A stretch of 64,000 nt of DNA from Maribacter luteus (GTDB taxonomy: Bacteria; Bacteroidota; Bacteroidia; Flavobacteriales; Flavobacteriaceae), in assembly GCF_009674825.1 (NCBI RefSeq), contig NZ_WKJH01000002.1:124001-188000 (forward strand). The letters are read 5' to 3'. Under the pieces are notes generated by a model. That model ran no database searches. It worked only from the letters and a program-made list of their open reading frames with translations, and was not told the DNA's origin. Shown piece by piece: positions 27,679 to 37,241 of this stretch. A program made the translations under genes and the position numbers. Position 1 is the first letter of the stretch. Each line of letters starts with the position of its first letter.

Positions 27679-28448
27679 ATCCGATATTACATTCCAATAT
27701 TTTAGGAACAGGGCAACCCCTTTTGATCCTGCATGGTTTTTTGGGAATGTCGGATAACTGGAAAACCCTTGGCTCCCAATACGCTAAAGAGGGACTTCAA
27801 GTTCATTTGATAGACCAGCGTAACCATGGCAGAAGCTTCCATTCAGAAGAATTCAACTATGACATTCTTGCCGAAGACCTAAAAACCTATATCGAAGCCC
27901 ACGATTTGGAGGATGTCATTATATTAGGACATTCCATGGGAGGAAAGACAGCGATGCAGTTTGCAATTAGCTACCCGAATTTACTCAGTAAATTGATAGT
28001 GGCCGATATCGCCCCAAAATATTACCCCCCTCACCACCAGTTCATCATCGACGGGCTGAACCAATTGGATTTCGATCAGATAAAATCAAGGGGACAGGCC
28101 GATTCAGAATTGAGCAAATACATACCAGAAATAGGCATACGCCAATTTTTACTTAAAAATCTTTATTGGATCGAGAAAGGAAAACTCGCATTTCGGTTCA
28201 ACCTGAAGGTTTTAAGCAATAAAATGGAGGAAATTGGCGAAAATCTTAGTGCCACAGACCAAAATACAGGCCCTACCCTCTTTTTGCGCGGAGAAAAATC
28301 AGAGTATATAAGCCCTTCGGACAACGAGGTTATCCTAAGGCATTTTCCTAACGCCAGAATTGGGACCATCGACAAAGCAGGACACTGGTTACATGCAGAA
28401 AATCCCGTTCAGTTTTTCAATAAAACGATTGACTTCATAAAATCATAA
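27675..28448 (+). CDS. alpha/beta-fold hydrolase (YbfF-like esterase)
   Basis: 257 residues. The oxyanion-hole strand LLILHGFLGMSDNW, nucleophile elbow GHSMGG (Ser87), and catalytic His in KAGHWLHAENP are all present. The compact size and QRNHGRS motif resemble the YbfF esterase group. Substrate unknown. Its ATG overlaps the pdxJ stop by 4 bp, so translation is coupled. Confidence 0.9.
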   Translation: MNPILHSNILGTGQPLLILHGFLGMSDNWKTLGSQYAKEGLQVHLIDQRNHGRSFHSEEFNYDILAEDLKTYIEAHDLEDVIILGHSMGGKTAMQFAISYPNLLSKLIVADIAPKYYPPHHQFIIDGLNQLDFDQIKSRGQADSELSKYIPEIGIRQFLLKNLYWIEKGKLAFRFNLKVLSNKMEEIGENLSATDQNTGPTLFLRGEKSEYISPSDNEVILRHFPNARIGTIDKAGHWLHAENPVQFFNKTIDFIKS

Positions 28449-28495
28449 TAAATACCATCTTTTATTATGCGTGCATAATTTTTTTACTCCATTTA

Positions 28496-28525
28496 TTGCG
28501 AATGTGATAATTTTAATTAAATTTG
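28496..28525 (+). promoter_or_regulatory. candidate promoter for the GDSL lipoprotein
   Basis: TTG (28496-28498), a 19-bp spacer and TAAATTTG (28518-28525). This is a full Bacteroidota-type match, 37 bp before ATG 28563. Confidence 0.7.
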
Positions 28526-28562
28526 GATTTATCCAGTTTAACTAATTAACTCAAACAACGCA

Positions 28563-30146
28563 ATGAAAAAGTTCCTTTCAACACTGGCGATCTGTGCCTT
28601 ATTATTTGTCTCCTGTAGTGATGATGACCCTACAGTAGAGACCACGCCAACAGATAGCACCCCCATAACTTACACCAGTGGTTCTGCCGATTTTTCAAAT
28701 TATGTTGCCGTTGGTAATTCACTTACTGCCGGCTATTCCGATGCCGCACTTTTTGTAGACGGTCAAACCAACTCCCTTCCTGCCATGTTAGCATCGAATT
28801 TTGCTTTGGTAGGTGGTGGCGATTTCAACATTCCATTCATGTCAGACAACCTTGGTGGCGCCTCTTTGGGTGGTGCACCGATTTTAGGAAACAGATTGGT
28901 ATTATCCTTTGCTTCAGGCTCACCGACCCCTACACCTGTAGAAGGTTCAGGTTCAACGGAAATAACGAATACACTTTCAGGAACCTTTAACAACATGGGG
29001 GTTCCCGGGGCGAAAAGCTATCATTTAGGCGCTCCTGGTTATGGTAATGTCGCCGGGGTGGCCGATGGGTTGGCCAATCCGTATTTTGCAAGATTCGCAT
29101 CAAGCGCCACCGCCACGGTAATCGGTGACGCCGTTGCACAAAACCCTACGTTCTTTTCCCTATGGATAGGAAACAATGACATATTAAGTTACGCTACGGG
29201 CGGTGGCGTGGGCGTTGACCAAAAAGATAATTTAGATCCATCTACTTACGGAAGCTCAGATATAACCGACCCTAACGTTTTCGCGAGTGTCTATGACGGA
29301 CTTTTACAGGCATTAACAGCAAATGGTGCTGACGGGGTGGTTGCTAACATTCCGGATATTACCACCATACCTTATTTCACAACAGTTCCACACAACCCTT
29401 TAGACCCTACGAATCCTGATTTTGGACCACAAATTCCTACGCTAAACGCAACCTTCGCACAATTGAACGGGGTATTTGAATATTTAGGTGTTCCCGAGAG
29501 GGCAATCGAATTCTCAACGACAAGCGCTAGCTCACTAGTTATAAAAGATGATTCCTTAATGGATCTATCTGCCCAAATAACACAGGTTTTGGTCGGTGGT
29601 GGCCTTGACGCCGGTACTGCCGGAATATACGGTTACCTTTATGGGCAAGCGCGTATGGCCAATGAAGATGATCTTATCGTGTTCCCTAGCCAAGCGGTTA
29701 TCGCTCAATTGAACGAGGAAGCCTTTGCCACGCTACAAAATTTAGGCTTACCAGCTGCCAATGCAGGACAGTTGGCCGTTAACGGAATCACGTATCCTTT
29801 AGAAGACAAATGGGTACTTACCCCAGCAGAGCAAGAGCCCGTAGCTACCGCACATGCAGCTTATAACCAAACCATCGAAAACCTGGCCAACCAATATGAC
29901 CTCGCCTTTGTTGATGTTGCATCCTTTTTAACTACCGTTGCAAATGAAGGAATCCAATTACCGGACGGTAGTACATTAACCGCTACCTATGCAACAGGGG
30001 GTGGATTCTCCCTTGATGGTGTACACCCGTCACCAAGAGGCTATTCCCTATTGGCACTTCTATTCATAGATGCGATCAACACAAAGTACGGTTCCGATTT
30101 ACCCGGCGTAAATCCTTTGGATTATAAAGGACTTTATATTAATTAA
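28563..30146 (+). CDS. SGNH/GDSL-type hydrolase lipoprotein
   Basis: 527 residues. The signal peptide ends in a lipobox (LFVSC, Cys19), followed by an acidic CSDDDPT start, typical for surface-exposed Bacteroidota lipoproteins. SGNH blocks are visible: block I GNSLTAGY with nucleophile Ser53 (Asn replaces the usual Asp), block III WIGNND near 203, and block V DGVHP with D485 and H488. It is likely an esterase or lipase at the cell surface. Its own promoter and a downstream terminator make it a single-gene unit. Confidence 0.9.
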   Translation: MKKFLSTLAICALLFVSCSDDDPTVETTPTDSTPITYTSGSADFSNYVAVGNSLTAGYSDAALFVDGQTNSLPAMLASNFALVGGGDFNIPFMSDNLGGASLGGAPILGNRLVLSFASGSPTPTPVEGSGSTEITNTLSGTFNNMGVPGAKSYHLGAPGYGNVAGVADGLANPYFARFASSATATVIGDAVAQNPTFFSLWIGNNDILSYATGGGVGVDQKDNLDPSTYGSSDITDPNVFASVYDGLLQALTANGADGVVANIPDITTIPYFTTVPHNPLDPTNPDFGPQIPTLNATFAQLNGVFEYLGVPERAIEFSTTSASSLVIKDDSLMDLSAQITQVLVGGGLDAGTAGIYGYLYGQARMANEDDLIVFPSQAVIAQLNEEAFATLQNLGLPAANAGQLAVNGITYPLEDKWVLTPAEQEPVATAHAAYNQTIENLANQYDLAFVDVASFLTTVANEGIQLPDGSTLTATYATGGGFSLDGVHPSPRGYSLLALLFIDAINTKYGSDLPGVNPLDYKGLYIN

Positions 30147-30168
30147 TAGAAAATATTTTTTTACTTTT

Positions 30169-30197
30169 AAAGGTATCGGGAAACCCCGATACCTTTT
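30169..30197 (+). terminator. intrinsic terminator after the GDSL gene
   Basis: A 12-bp stem (AAAGGTATCGGG at 30169-30180 with its complement at 30185-30196) and a 4-base loop, 22 bp after the stop codon. Confidence 0.85.
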
Positions 30198-30219
30198 TCA
30201 ATTTATAAACATTTCATCT

Positions 30220-30561
30220 ATGAAACTTATCTTACGTATTCTTCTTAGTGCCTTGGCAGTGGTCGTACTCTCCAAAATATTGCCAGGTGTCGGGGTAGAC
30301 AACTACACAACTGCCATCATCGTTGCCATAGTCCTGAGTTTATTGAACTTTATCGTTAAACCGATTCTAGTGATATTGACCCTTCCCGTGACCATCCTGA
30401 CCTTAGGACTTTTCTTATTGATCATCAATGCGATCATTATATTATTGGCTGATAATCTGATTACCGGGTTTTCCGTGGACAGTATTTGGTGGGCCCTTTT
30501 ATTCAGCCTTCTACTTTCTTTTTTACAATCGATACTATTTTCATTATTGAAAGAAGACTGA
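30220..30561 (+). CDS. phage holin family 4-like small membrane protein
   Basis: 113 residues, four hydrophobic segments with few charged residues. The pattern LNFIVKPILVILTLPVTILTLG at about 46-67 is characteristic of the holin_4/YvlD-like superfamily, which in free-living bacteria is a common membrane protein of unknown function and not a phage marker. It lies 74 bp after the GDSL gene, beyond the terminator. Confidence 0.85.
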   Translation: MKLILRILLSALAVVVLSKILPGVGVDNYTTAIIVAIVLSLLNFIVKPILVILTLPVTILTLGLFLLIINAIIILLADNLITGFSVDSIWWALLFSLLLSFLQSILFSLLKED

Positions 30562-30601
30562 ATAAAACCATTTATAGTTTGGAATACAGCAACTTAAAAA
30601 C

Positions 30602-30632
30602 TTGCTCGGGTATACAAAATGTACTACTTTTG
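30602..30632 (+). promoter_or_regulatory. candidate promoter for tig
   Basis: TTG (30602-30604), a 20-bp spacer and TACTTTTG (30625-30632). Transcription should start near 30639, giving a leader of about 137 bases before the tig ATG. Confidence 0.7.
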
Positions 30633-30659
30633 CATGCCATTTAAATAAAATGGACTGAA

Positions 30660-30779
30660 ATGCAAGGAAGGCCTCTCGTTATTCAATATATGGGAGAACA
30701 TGAAAAAATAACCCCTTTCTTCCGGTTTGCCCAAGCGAACATGAAGAAGGATGTATGCAAAATTAAGATACGCAAATGA
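30660..30779 (+). CDS. possible 39-codon leader ORF overlapping the tig start
   Basis: ATG 30660 opens a frame of 39 sense codons ending in TGA at 30777-30779, which overlaps the tig ATG (30776) as ATGA. The peptide starts MQGRPLVIQY and ends KIKIRK. It begins about 20 bases past the predicted transcription start. It could be a translated leader coupled to tig, or chance: a 39-codon open frame is not rare. No family recognised. Confidence 0.3.
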   Translation: MQGRPLVIQYMGEHEKITPFFRFAQANMKKDVCKIKIRK

Positions 30780-32098
30780 ACATCACGAAAGAGCAAATTG
30801 ACGATTTAAACGCAGTTGTAAAAGTTGCCATTACCAAGGAAGACTATCAAGACAAGGTAGAAAGCATCCTTAATGATTATAGAAAACAGGCGAACATCCC
30901 TGGTTTCAGAAAAGGCCATGTTCCTATGGGCATGATCAAAAAACAATATGGCAAAGCGGTTTTGGTCGATGAGGTCAACAAACTTCTTCAAGACAACCTC
31001 AACAAATACCTTACCGAGGAAAAATTGGACGTATTGGGAAATCCACTACCTAAACAACAGGATAATTTTGATTGGGACAATGACCAATTGGATTTTGAAT
31101 TTGAATTAGGCCTTGCCCCATCTTTCGAAGTTCCCTTGAAGACCAAAAAAGCCTTGACGCAATATAAAATCGTCGCTGACGATAAAATGATCAACGAACA
31201 AGTTGAGCGTATTCAAAAACAATACGGTAAATTGGTGAGCCAAAACGAAATAGCCAAGGACTACGAGGTAATCGGCACATTTAAGAACGAAGAAGAGGAA
31301 ATCGAAAACAAGACCACTTTAGAGTTGGACAAGGTCAAAAGCAAAACAGCTTTGAAAGCCTTGATCGGTAAAAAAATAGGTGATGAGGTCGTTCTTGCCA
31401 CTAAAGGACTTTTCAAGGAAGATTACCTACTTTCAAGCGTTTTGGGTGTTTCCCAGGAAAAAGCAAAAGACTTGGATATTGAAGTAGCTTTCACCATTGA
31501 GGAAATCAATGAAAGGGAAGCTGCCGCACTTGACCAAGAATTATTTGACAAACTTTTCGGTAAGGACGCCATTAAATCGGAAGAAGAACTGAAAGCCCGT
31601 ATCAAGGAAGATTCCGAAAAACAGTTTGAACAACAGTCCGACCAAAAATTATTGAATGATGTTACCGAATATTTCATCGAGAACATAAAATTCGACCTTC
31701 CATCTGAATTCTTGACCAAGTGGATCAAAACAACAGGGGAGCAACCGCTTTCCGATGACCAAGCAAGTGAGGAATATGAGAAATCAGAAAAAGGATTGCG
31801 CTACCAATTGATCGAAGGGAAAATCATTAAGGACAACGATATCCAAATCCAATTTGACGAACTTAAGGAGTTCGCCAAAGGATTCATAAAAACGCAAATG
31901 GCACAATTTGGCCAATTGGACCCTCAAGAAGAGGAATTGGATAATATAGCCGCCCGGGTTTTGGGTAACCAAGACGAGGTCAAAAGACTTTCTGAACAAT
32001 TGATGAGCCAAAAATTGCTTACCCTTTATAAGGAAAAAGTAAATTTAAAGACTAAAGAAGTTACTTACGAAAACTTTGTTAAAGAAGTTTACGGATAA
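30776..32098 (+). CDS. tig: trigger factor
   Basis: 440 residues. This ribosome-bound chaperone meets nascent chains. The ribosome-binding loop is GFRKGHVPMGMI (about 42-53). The PPIase region (about 150-230) is divergent, as in other Bacteroidota, and the Gln/Glu-rich C-terminal arms follow (QEEELDNIAARVLGNQDEV). tig, clpP and clpX occur in this order in many bacteria, as here. Confidence 0.96.
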   Translation: MNITKEQIDDLNAVVKVAITKEDYQDKVESILNDYRKQANIPGFRKGHVPMGMIKKQYGKAVLVDEVNKLLQDNLNKYLTEEKLDVLGNPLPKQQDNFDWDNDQLDFEFELGLAPSFEVPLKTKKALTQYKIVADDKMINEQVERIQKQYGKLVSQNEIAKDYEVIGTFKNEEEEIENKTTLELDKVKSKTALKALIGKKIGDEVVLATKGLFKEDYLLSSVLGVSQEKAKDLDIEVAFTIEEINEREAAALDQELFDKLFGKDAIKSEEELKARIKEDSEKQFEQQSDQKLLNDVTEYFIENIKFDLPSEFLTKWIKTTGEQPLSDDQASEEYEKSEKGLRYQLIEGKIIKDNDIQIQFDELKEFAKGFIKTQMAQFGQLDPQEEELDNIAARVLGNQDEVKRLSEQLMSQKLLTLYKEKVNLKTKEVTYENFVKEVYG

Positions 32099-32159
32099 TA
32101 TTTGGGCCAAAAAGCAAATTCCTTTGCTTTAAATGTCTCATTAAAATAAGTATCTTTAC

Positions 32160-32191
32160 GGTGCCGAAGCGTTGTTTTCGGCACCTTTTTT
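32160..32191 (+). terminator. terminator-like hairpin between tig and clpP
   Basis: Stem GGTGCCGAA (32160-32168) with TTCGGCACC (32177-32185), an 8-base loop, and six T. It should end tig transcripts. A weak promoter-like TATCTTTA lies just before it (32151), so if clpP starts there the hairpin would act as a leader attenuator. Confidence 0.8.
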
Positions 32192-32216
32192 ATCTAAAAT
32201 ATTGAAGAAGAACCAC

Positions 32217-32897
32217 ATGGATTACGGAAAAGAGTTCAAAAATTACGCGATAAACCATCAGGGAATCAGTAGCATGTATTATGATAAGATCATGAGCAGC
32301 ATGTACCCTATGAACATGACCCCAAACATTATTGAGGAAAGGCAATTGAACGCCATTGCCATGGACGTGTTCTCAAGATTGATGATGGATAGGATAATTT
32401 TCCTAGGAACGGGCATCAACGACCAAGTTGCGAACATCGTACAGGCCCAATTGTTGTTTTTGGAAAGTGCAGATGCCTCCAAAGACATTCAGATATATAT
32501 TAACTCCCCTGGAGGAAGTGTTTATGCCGGTTTAGGCATCTACGACACCATGCAATTCATTAAACCCGATGTAGCTACGATCTGCACAGGAATGGCCGCT
32601 TCGATGGGCGCGGTTTTATTATGCGCCGGCGAAAAGGGAAAACGTAGTGGCCTTACCCACTCACGTGTTATGATCCACCAACCTATGGGCGGTGCACAAG
32701 GACAGGCAAGTGATATCGAAATAACTGCAAGGGAAATCCTTAAATTAAAGGATGAACTTTATGAGATTATCTCGAAGCATTCCGGTCAAACTTTGGAAAA
32801 AGTACAAGAAGATAGTGACAGGGATTACTGGATGAAAGCAGAAGAGGCCATGAAATATGGCATGATCGATGAGATCCTAGTAAGGGACAAGGAGTAA
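32217..32897 (+). CDS. clpP: ATP-dependent Clp protease proteolytic subunit
   Basis: 226 residues from ATG 32217; the open frame extends back into the terminator hairpin, so the later start is preferred. Catalytic Ser129 is in GMAASMGAV and His154 in MIHQPMGG; the Asp lies in the SDRDYWM segment. The N-terminus has the usual processed-propeptide look (about 30 extra residues). It forms the barrel protease with ClpX, encoded 91 bp downstream. Confidence 0.97.
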   Translation: MDYGKEFKNYAINHQGISSMYYDKIMSSMYPMNMTPNIIEERQLNAIAMDVFSRLMMDRIIFLGTGINDQVANIVQAQLLFLESADASKDIQIYINSPGGSVYAGLGIYDTMQFIKPDVATICTGMAASMGAVLLCAGEKGKRSGLTHSRVMIHQPMGGAQGQASDIEITAREILKLKDELYEIISKHSGQTLEKVQEDSDRDYWMKAEEAMKYGMIDEILVRDKE

Positions 32898-32988
32898 TAC
32901 CGACAAATTCAACAAATATCACCTCTGTTCCATAGGTGATAAACCAAAATCAAAATTCTATCGTTATTTTAGATAGAAAACTTATACT

Positions 32989-34224
32989 ATGGCTAAAGAA
33001 AATTTAGAATGTTCTTTTTGTGGAAGGAAAAAACCGGAGACCAATCTTTTGATCGCCGGTCTGGATGCACATATATGTGATCGCTGTATCGAACAAGCCC
33101 ACGGCATTGTTGCCGAGGAGTCAAATCAAGCCAAAAACAATGACCTATCTTCAGAATTGGTATTGAAAAAACCAATGGAGATCAAGAATTTTTTGGATAC
33201 TTTCATCATAGGGCAAGAACAGACTAAGAAAGTAATGTCGGTTGCTGTGTACAACCACTACAAAAGATTACTACAGCCTAGTAGCAAAGAAGACGATATT
33301 GAGATACAAAAGAGTAACATTATCATGGTGGGCCAAACCGGTACAGGAAAGACCCTTATGGCAAAAACCATTGCAAAAATGCTCAATGTACCTTTGGCCA
33401 TTGTCGATGCTACCGTACTTACCGAGGCAGGTTATGTAGGTGAGGACGTGGAAAGCATCTTAACCCGTTTATTACAGGCCGCAGATTATAATCTTGAGAA
33501 AGCTGAACGTGGAATCGTATTTATCGATGAAATAGATAAAATCGCCAGAAAGAGCGATAATCCATCTATAACCAGGGATGTTTCCGGCGAAGGTGTGCAA
33601 CAAGGCCTTCTTAAATTATTGGAAGGAACAGTTGTGAATGTGCCACCTAAAGGAGGTAGAAAGCACCCAGACCAAAAGTTCATCGAGGTAAACACCGAAA
33701 ATATACTTTTCATTGCAGGTGGTGCCTTTGACGGGATAGAAAGGGCGATAACCAAACGTTTGAACATGCAAGCAGTAGGCTATAGTGCCTCCAAAGCCGA
33801 TGAGCACATAGATGAGGACAATATTCTTCAATATATTATTCCAAAGGATTTAAAAGAGTTTGGACTTATTCCCGAGATCATAGGAAGATTACCGGTATTG
33901 ACTTTTATGAACCCATTAGATGAAAAAGCATTGCGGGCCATATTAACTGAGCCTAAAAATGCAATCATAAAGCAATATGAGAAGTTATTTGCCATGGATG
34001 ACATCACATTCACAATAACCGATCAAGCTTTGGATTACATCGTTAAAAAAGCAGTTGAATATAAATTGGGTGCCAGGGGACTTCGTTCTTTATGTGAAGC
34101 GATCTTTACAGATGCCATGTTCGAAATGCCCAGCAACGGGGAAACCGAATTCAAGGTTTCCAAACCTTATGCCGAAAATAAATTATCCTATGAGACCATT
34201 AAGAAACTAAAAGCGGTTTCTTAA
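32989..34224 (+). CDS. clpX: ATP-dependent Clp protease ATP-binding subunit
   Basis: 411 residues. The N-terminal zinc-binding domain has [14 protein letters not shown] and CDRCIEQA. The AAA+ core has Walker A GQTGTGKT near 115, Walker B VFIDEIDK near 180, and the GYVGEDV pore-loop signature. ClpX unfolds substrates and feeds ClpP. Its last 26 bp overlap the convergent gene on the minus strand. Confidence 0.98.
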   Translation: MAKENLECSFCGRKKPETNLLIAGLDAHICDRCIEQAHGIVAEESNQAKNNDLSSELVLKKPMEIKNFLDTFIIGQEQTKKVMSVAVYNHYKRLLQPSSKEDDIEIQKSNIIMVGQTGTGKTLMAKTIAKMLNVPLAIVDATVLTEAGYVGEDVESILTRLLQAADYNLEKAERGIVFIDEIDKIARKSDNPSITRDVSGEGVQQGLLKLLEGTVVNVPPKGGRKHPDQKFIEVNTENILFIAGGAFDGIERAITKRLNMQAVGYSASKADEHIDEDNILQYIIPKDLKEFGLIPEIIGRLPVLTFMNPLDEKALRAILTEPKNAIIKQYEKLFAMDDITFTITDQALDYIVKKAVEYKLGARGLRSLCEAIFTDAMFEMPSNGETEFKVSKPYAENKLSYETIKKLKAVS

Positions 34225-34792
34225 TACGGGTTACATTTACTTTTGGTTTACTTTCGATTTTGTGGGTTACCAGTGACAAAAGGTCTTTCGACACCTTCTT
34301 TATGACAGCATCATTGACATAAAGCCTATGACCATAACTTTCGATGATTTCTTCCTTTATGCCGTGCATTTCGGAAAACCAATCATTTGTAGGTAATTCC
34401 GCATCTAAATCGCCGAACAACAACCTTGTAGGTATTTTCGGGGCATTATTGAACTGATGTATCCCTTTAGGGGATATGGCATATAACGATTTCATCGGCA
34501 AACCTTTTAAACCAGCCTTCCACGCTATGGTCGCGCCGATACCAAAGGCCAAATAATGGCAAGGCTCCTTTTGCAATTTTACCAATTCCCCAACTGCAGT
34601 ATCAATACCACCCTTAAAAAAAGCAGTATGTATCGTCTCTTCGGAATCTGTATCCAAATCCAATTTCGCCAAACGTTGACTATCTAAATAGGTAAGGTTA
34701 AAGTACTGCTGAAGGTAAACTAAATAAGAGTTGGCCCATATGCCCTTTTTAGCACCCCATGTATCCGATATTACAACAAGTCGTTCTGCCAT
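34199..34792 (-). CDS. alpha/beta-hydrolase-like protein without a clear nucleophile
   Basis: 197 residues. The layout suggests a small alpha/beta hydrolase: an N-terminal strand [13 protein letters not shown], a region [15 protein letters not shown] where the nucleophile elbow is expected, [11 protein letters not shown] at the acid position and ESYGHRLYV at the histidine position. The elbow reads FGIGAT, with Gly where Ser, Cys or Asp should be, so it may not be catalytic. The 3' end overlaps clpX by 26 bp tail to tail. Family assignment is by pattern only. Confidence 0.6.
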   Translation of the reverse strand: MAERLVVISDTWGAKKGIWANSYLVYLQQYFNLTYLDSQRLAKLDLDTDSEETIHTAFFKGGIDTAVGELVKLQKEPCHYLAFGIGATIAWKAGLKGLPMKSLYAISPKGIHQFNNAPKIPTRLLFGDLDAELPTNDWFSEMHGIKEEIIESYGHRLYVNDAVIKKVSKDLLSLVTHKIESKPKVNVTRIKKPLLVS

Positions 34793-34852
34793 GATGTTGA
34801 TTAAAGGTTAGTAGAATTACTAATTTCAACCCTTAATTCCGAAAACCAACAT

Positions 34853-36367
34853 TTATTTGTTTATCTGAAGTAATTCCTCGATATAGTCCCTTTTGTTCGA
34901 CAATCTTGGTATCTTATGTTGCCCGCCCAACTTGTTTTTTGATTTAAGCCAATCATAGAACAGATTTTCCCTAGCTGCATGCACTTTAGGCATTTTCAAG
35001 GTAATGTTATTGTACCTTTTCGCTTCGTAATCAGAATTGAGGGATTTCAGTGCATTGTCCAAAACCTCGGTAAAATAATTAAGGTCATCAGGTGCTTTCC
35101 TGAATTCAATTATCCATTCATGGGCTCCTTTTTCCTTACCGACCATAAAAATCGGCGCTACCGTATAATCCTTGATCTCAGCCCCCGTTTTGGCACAGAT
35201 TTGCTTAAGGGCTTCTTCGGCATTCTCAATGATCAATTCTTCCCCAAATACATTGATAAAATGCTTGGTTCTTCCGGTAATACGAATTCTATACGGACTA
35301 GTAGAAGTGAAACGAACCGTATCCCCTATCTTATATCGCCATAAGCCGGAATTGGTGGTAATGATAATCGCATAATTCGTATTCACTTTCACCTCCCAAA
35401 GTGGAATGGCCTTTTGTTCATTCGTTTTATAGGTATCCATCGGAATGAATTCATAAAAAATACCATAATCGAGCATCAATAAAAGGTCATCCGCATTATT
35501 TCTGTCCTGAATAGCGAAAAACCCTTCTGAAGCATTATAGATTTCGTAATACTTAAAACTTTTACGTGGCAATAAATTCTGGTATTGTTCTTTATAAGGA
35601 ACAAAACTTACGCCACCATGGAAATAAACCTCTAGATTTTCCCAAACTTGGAATAAATTATCTTTCCCTGATTCTTGAAGTACATTGTTTAACAGCACCA
35701 ACATCCAAGAGGGTACACCGGCCAAACTGGTAACATTCTCTTGGGTACTTTCATGAATGATCGCCTTGAGTTTACTCTCCCATTCACTCATGAGCGACAC
35801 CTTGTTACTCGGTGTACTGCTGAACTCTGCCCAAAGCGGCATATTATCGATCAAGATAGCAGATAGATCCCCAAAGAAAGAATCGTTATCCTTATAAAGC
35901 TCCTTACTGCCGCCCAAACGAAGACTCTTACCTGTGAACAACTGGGAATTCTCATTATTGTTCAAATACAGGCACAAAAGATCCTTGCCCGATTTATAAT
36001 GACAGTCTTCCAACGCCTCGGAACTTACCGGGATAAATTTACTTTTGGCATTTGTGGTACCACTACTTTTGGCAAACCATTTGATAGAGGTTGGCCAAAA
36101 AACATTTTGTTCCCCCTTTCTTGTTCGCTCTATCATTGGCTCTAACTCCTCATAAGAAATGATAGGCACACGTTCCCGAAAGCTTTGATAGTTTGTAATG
36201 GACTCAAAATCATAGGTTCTACCTATTTCCGTATCCTCGGCAATTTCGAGCAATTGATGTAACACCTCTTCCTGCACTTCGGCCGGATACTTCAAAAAAA
36301 GTTCTATCTGGTGATAGCGTTTCTTTAGCAACCAGCTTGCTATGGAATTAAATAAAGGTATGGGCAT
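34853..36367 (-). CDS. GH3 auxin-responsive promoter family protein (acyl-acid amido synthetase-like)
   Basis: 504 residues, the usual size for bacterial GH3 proteins. GH3 enzymes belong to the ANL adenylating superfamily and join acyl acids to amino acids in plants; bacterial roles are mostly unknown. Motifs include the ATP-binding KSSGTTNAKSKFIP near 103-116 and YNASEGFFAIQ near 285. The C-terminal part has ITGRTKHFINVFGEELI. No signal peptide. Upstream of the alpha/beta-hydrolase-like gene on the same strand, 60 bp apart. Confidence 0.88.
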   Translation of the reverse strand: MPIPLFNSIASWLLKKRYHQIELFLKYPAEVQEEVLHQLLEIAEDTEIGRTYDFESITNYQSFRERVPIISYEELEPMIERTRKGEQNVFWPTSIKWFAKSSGTTNAKSKFIPVSSEALEDCHYKSGKDLLCLYLNNNENSQLFTGKSLRLGGSKELYKDNDSFFGDLSAILIDNMPLWAEFSSTPSNKVSLMSEWESKLKAIIHESTQENVTSLAGVPSWMLVLLNNVLQESGKDNLFQVWENLEVYFHGGVSFVPYKEQYQNLLPRKSFKYYEIYNASEGFFAIQDRNNADDLLLMLDYGIFYEFIPMDTYKTNEQKAIPLWEVKVNTNYAIIITTNSGLWRYKIGDTVRFTSTSPYRIRITGRTKHFINVFGEELIIENAEEALKQICAKTGAEIKDYTVAPIFMVGKEKGAHEWIIEFRKAPDDLNYFTEVLDNALKSLNSDYEAKRYNNITLKMPKVHAARENLFYDWLKSKNKLGGQHKIPRLSNKRDYIEELLQINK

Positions 36368-36446
36368 TTTTGGGTATCTTTAACAAGTTAAAAATAACCT
36401 ATATAGTTATCATTTTCAAATAGAATACCGAATAAGAATCACGAAT

Positions 36447-37241
36447 ATGCAATACGAGGGAGTACTACGAAAAATGCAGACCGAAATGGGTAGCCCCATT
36501 CAATATTATATGCTTTTTGAAGACGATTTTTTAAATGTGAACCAACTTCTGAACAAAGAAGTTCAAATAGAATTCATAAAATACCAATGTCTAAATTGTG
36601 GAAAGGACTTGCCCATTTTTAGACAAGGTTTTTGTAAATCTTGCTTTTTTGAAACTCCCTCGGCCGGCGATTGGATCATGAGGCCCGAATTGAGTACGGC
36701 CCATCTCGGCAAGGAGGATCGCGACCTTGAATACGAGAAAAAAGTCCAACTGCAGCCACATATTGTTTATTTGGCCAATTCTAGCAACATAAAGGTCGGG
36801 GTAACGAGAAAATCACAAGTACCCACAAGATGGATTGACCAAGGTGCCCATGAGGCCATTGAAATCGTTGAAGTACCCAACCGATATTTGGCCGGCATTA
36901 CCGAAGTTGCCCTTAAAGACCATATTGGTGATAAGACCAATTGGCGCAAGATGCTTACGAATAATGTCGACGATGAAGATCTGGTCACATGGCGTAATAA
37001 ACTTAAGGAATACATTCCTGAAGAAGCAGTAGATTATTTTATCGATAATAACCAAGAAACCCACATGGAGTTTCCCGTGCTACAATATCCTGAAAAGGTA
37101 AAAAGCCTAAACCTTACCAAGACCCCTATCTATAAAGGGATATTAAAGGGCATAAAAGGGCAATACCTTATTTTCGAGGACAATACCGTTTTCAATGTAC
37201 GTGGCAGTGAGGGGTATTATGTGGGGATAGGCATTATTTGA
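36447..37241 (+). CDS. DUF2797 protein
   Basis: 264 residues. An N-terminal zinc-ribbon-like segment has CLNCGKDLPIFRQGFCKSC at about 51-69. The next part (IVYLANSSNIKVGVTRKSQVPTRWIDQGA) looks like a GIY-YIG-type fold: a strand, then a lysine/valine-glycine turn, then an arginine helix. DUF2797 proteins are of unknown function; a nucleic-acid role is an inference. The 3' end overlaps the convergent lipoprotein gene by 8 bp. Confidence 0.85.
   Translation: MQYEGVLRKMQTEMGSPIQYYMLFEDDFLNVNQLLNKEVQIEFIKYQCLNCGKDLPIFRQGFCKSCFFETPSAGDWIMRPELSTAHLGKEDRDLEYEKKVQLQPHIVYLANSSNIKVGVTRKSQVPTRWIDQGAHEAIEIVEVPNRYLAGITEVALKDHIGDKTNWRKMLTNNVDDEDLVTWRNKLKEYIPEEAVDYFIDNNQETHMEFPVLQYPEKVKSLNLTKTPIYKGILKGIKGQYLIFEDNTVFNVRGSEGYYVGIGII

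Noticed and set aside
30220-30561. Phage marker (holin family)
   Set aside because: The holin_4-like family is common in free-living bacteria; no other phage gene is near.
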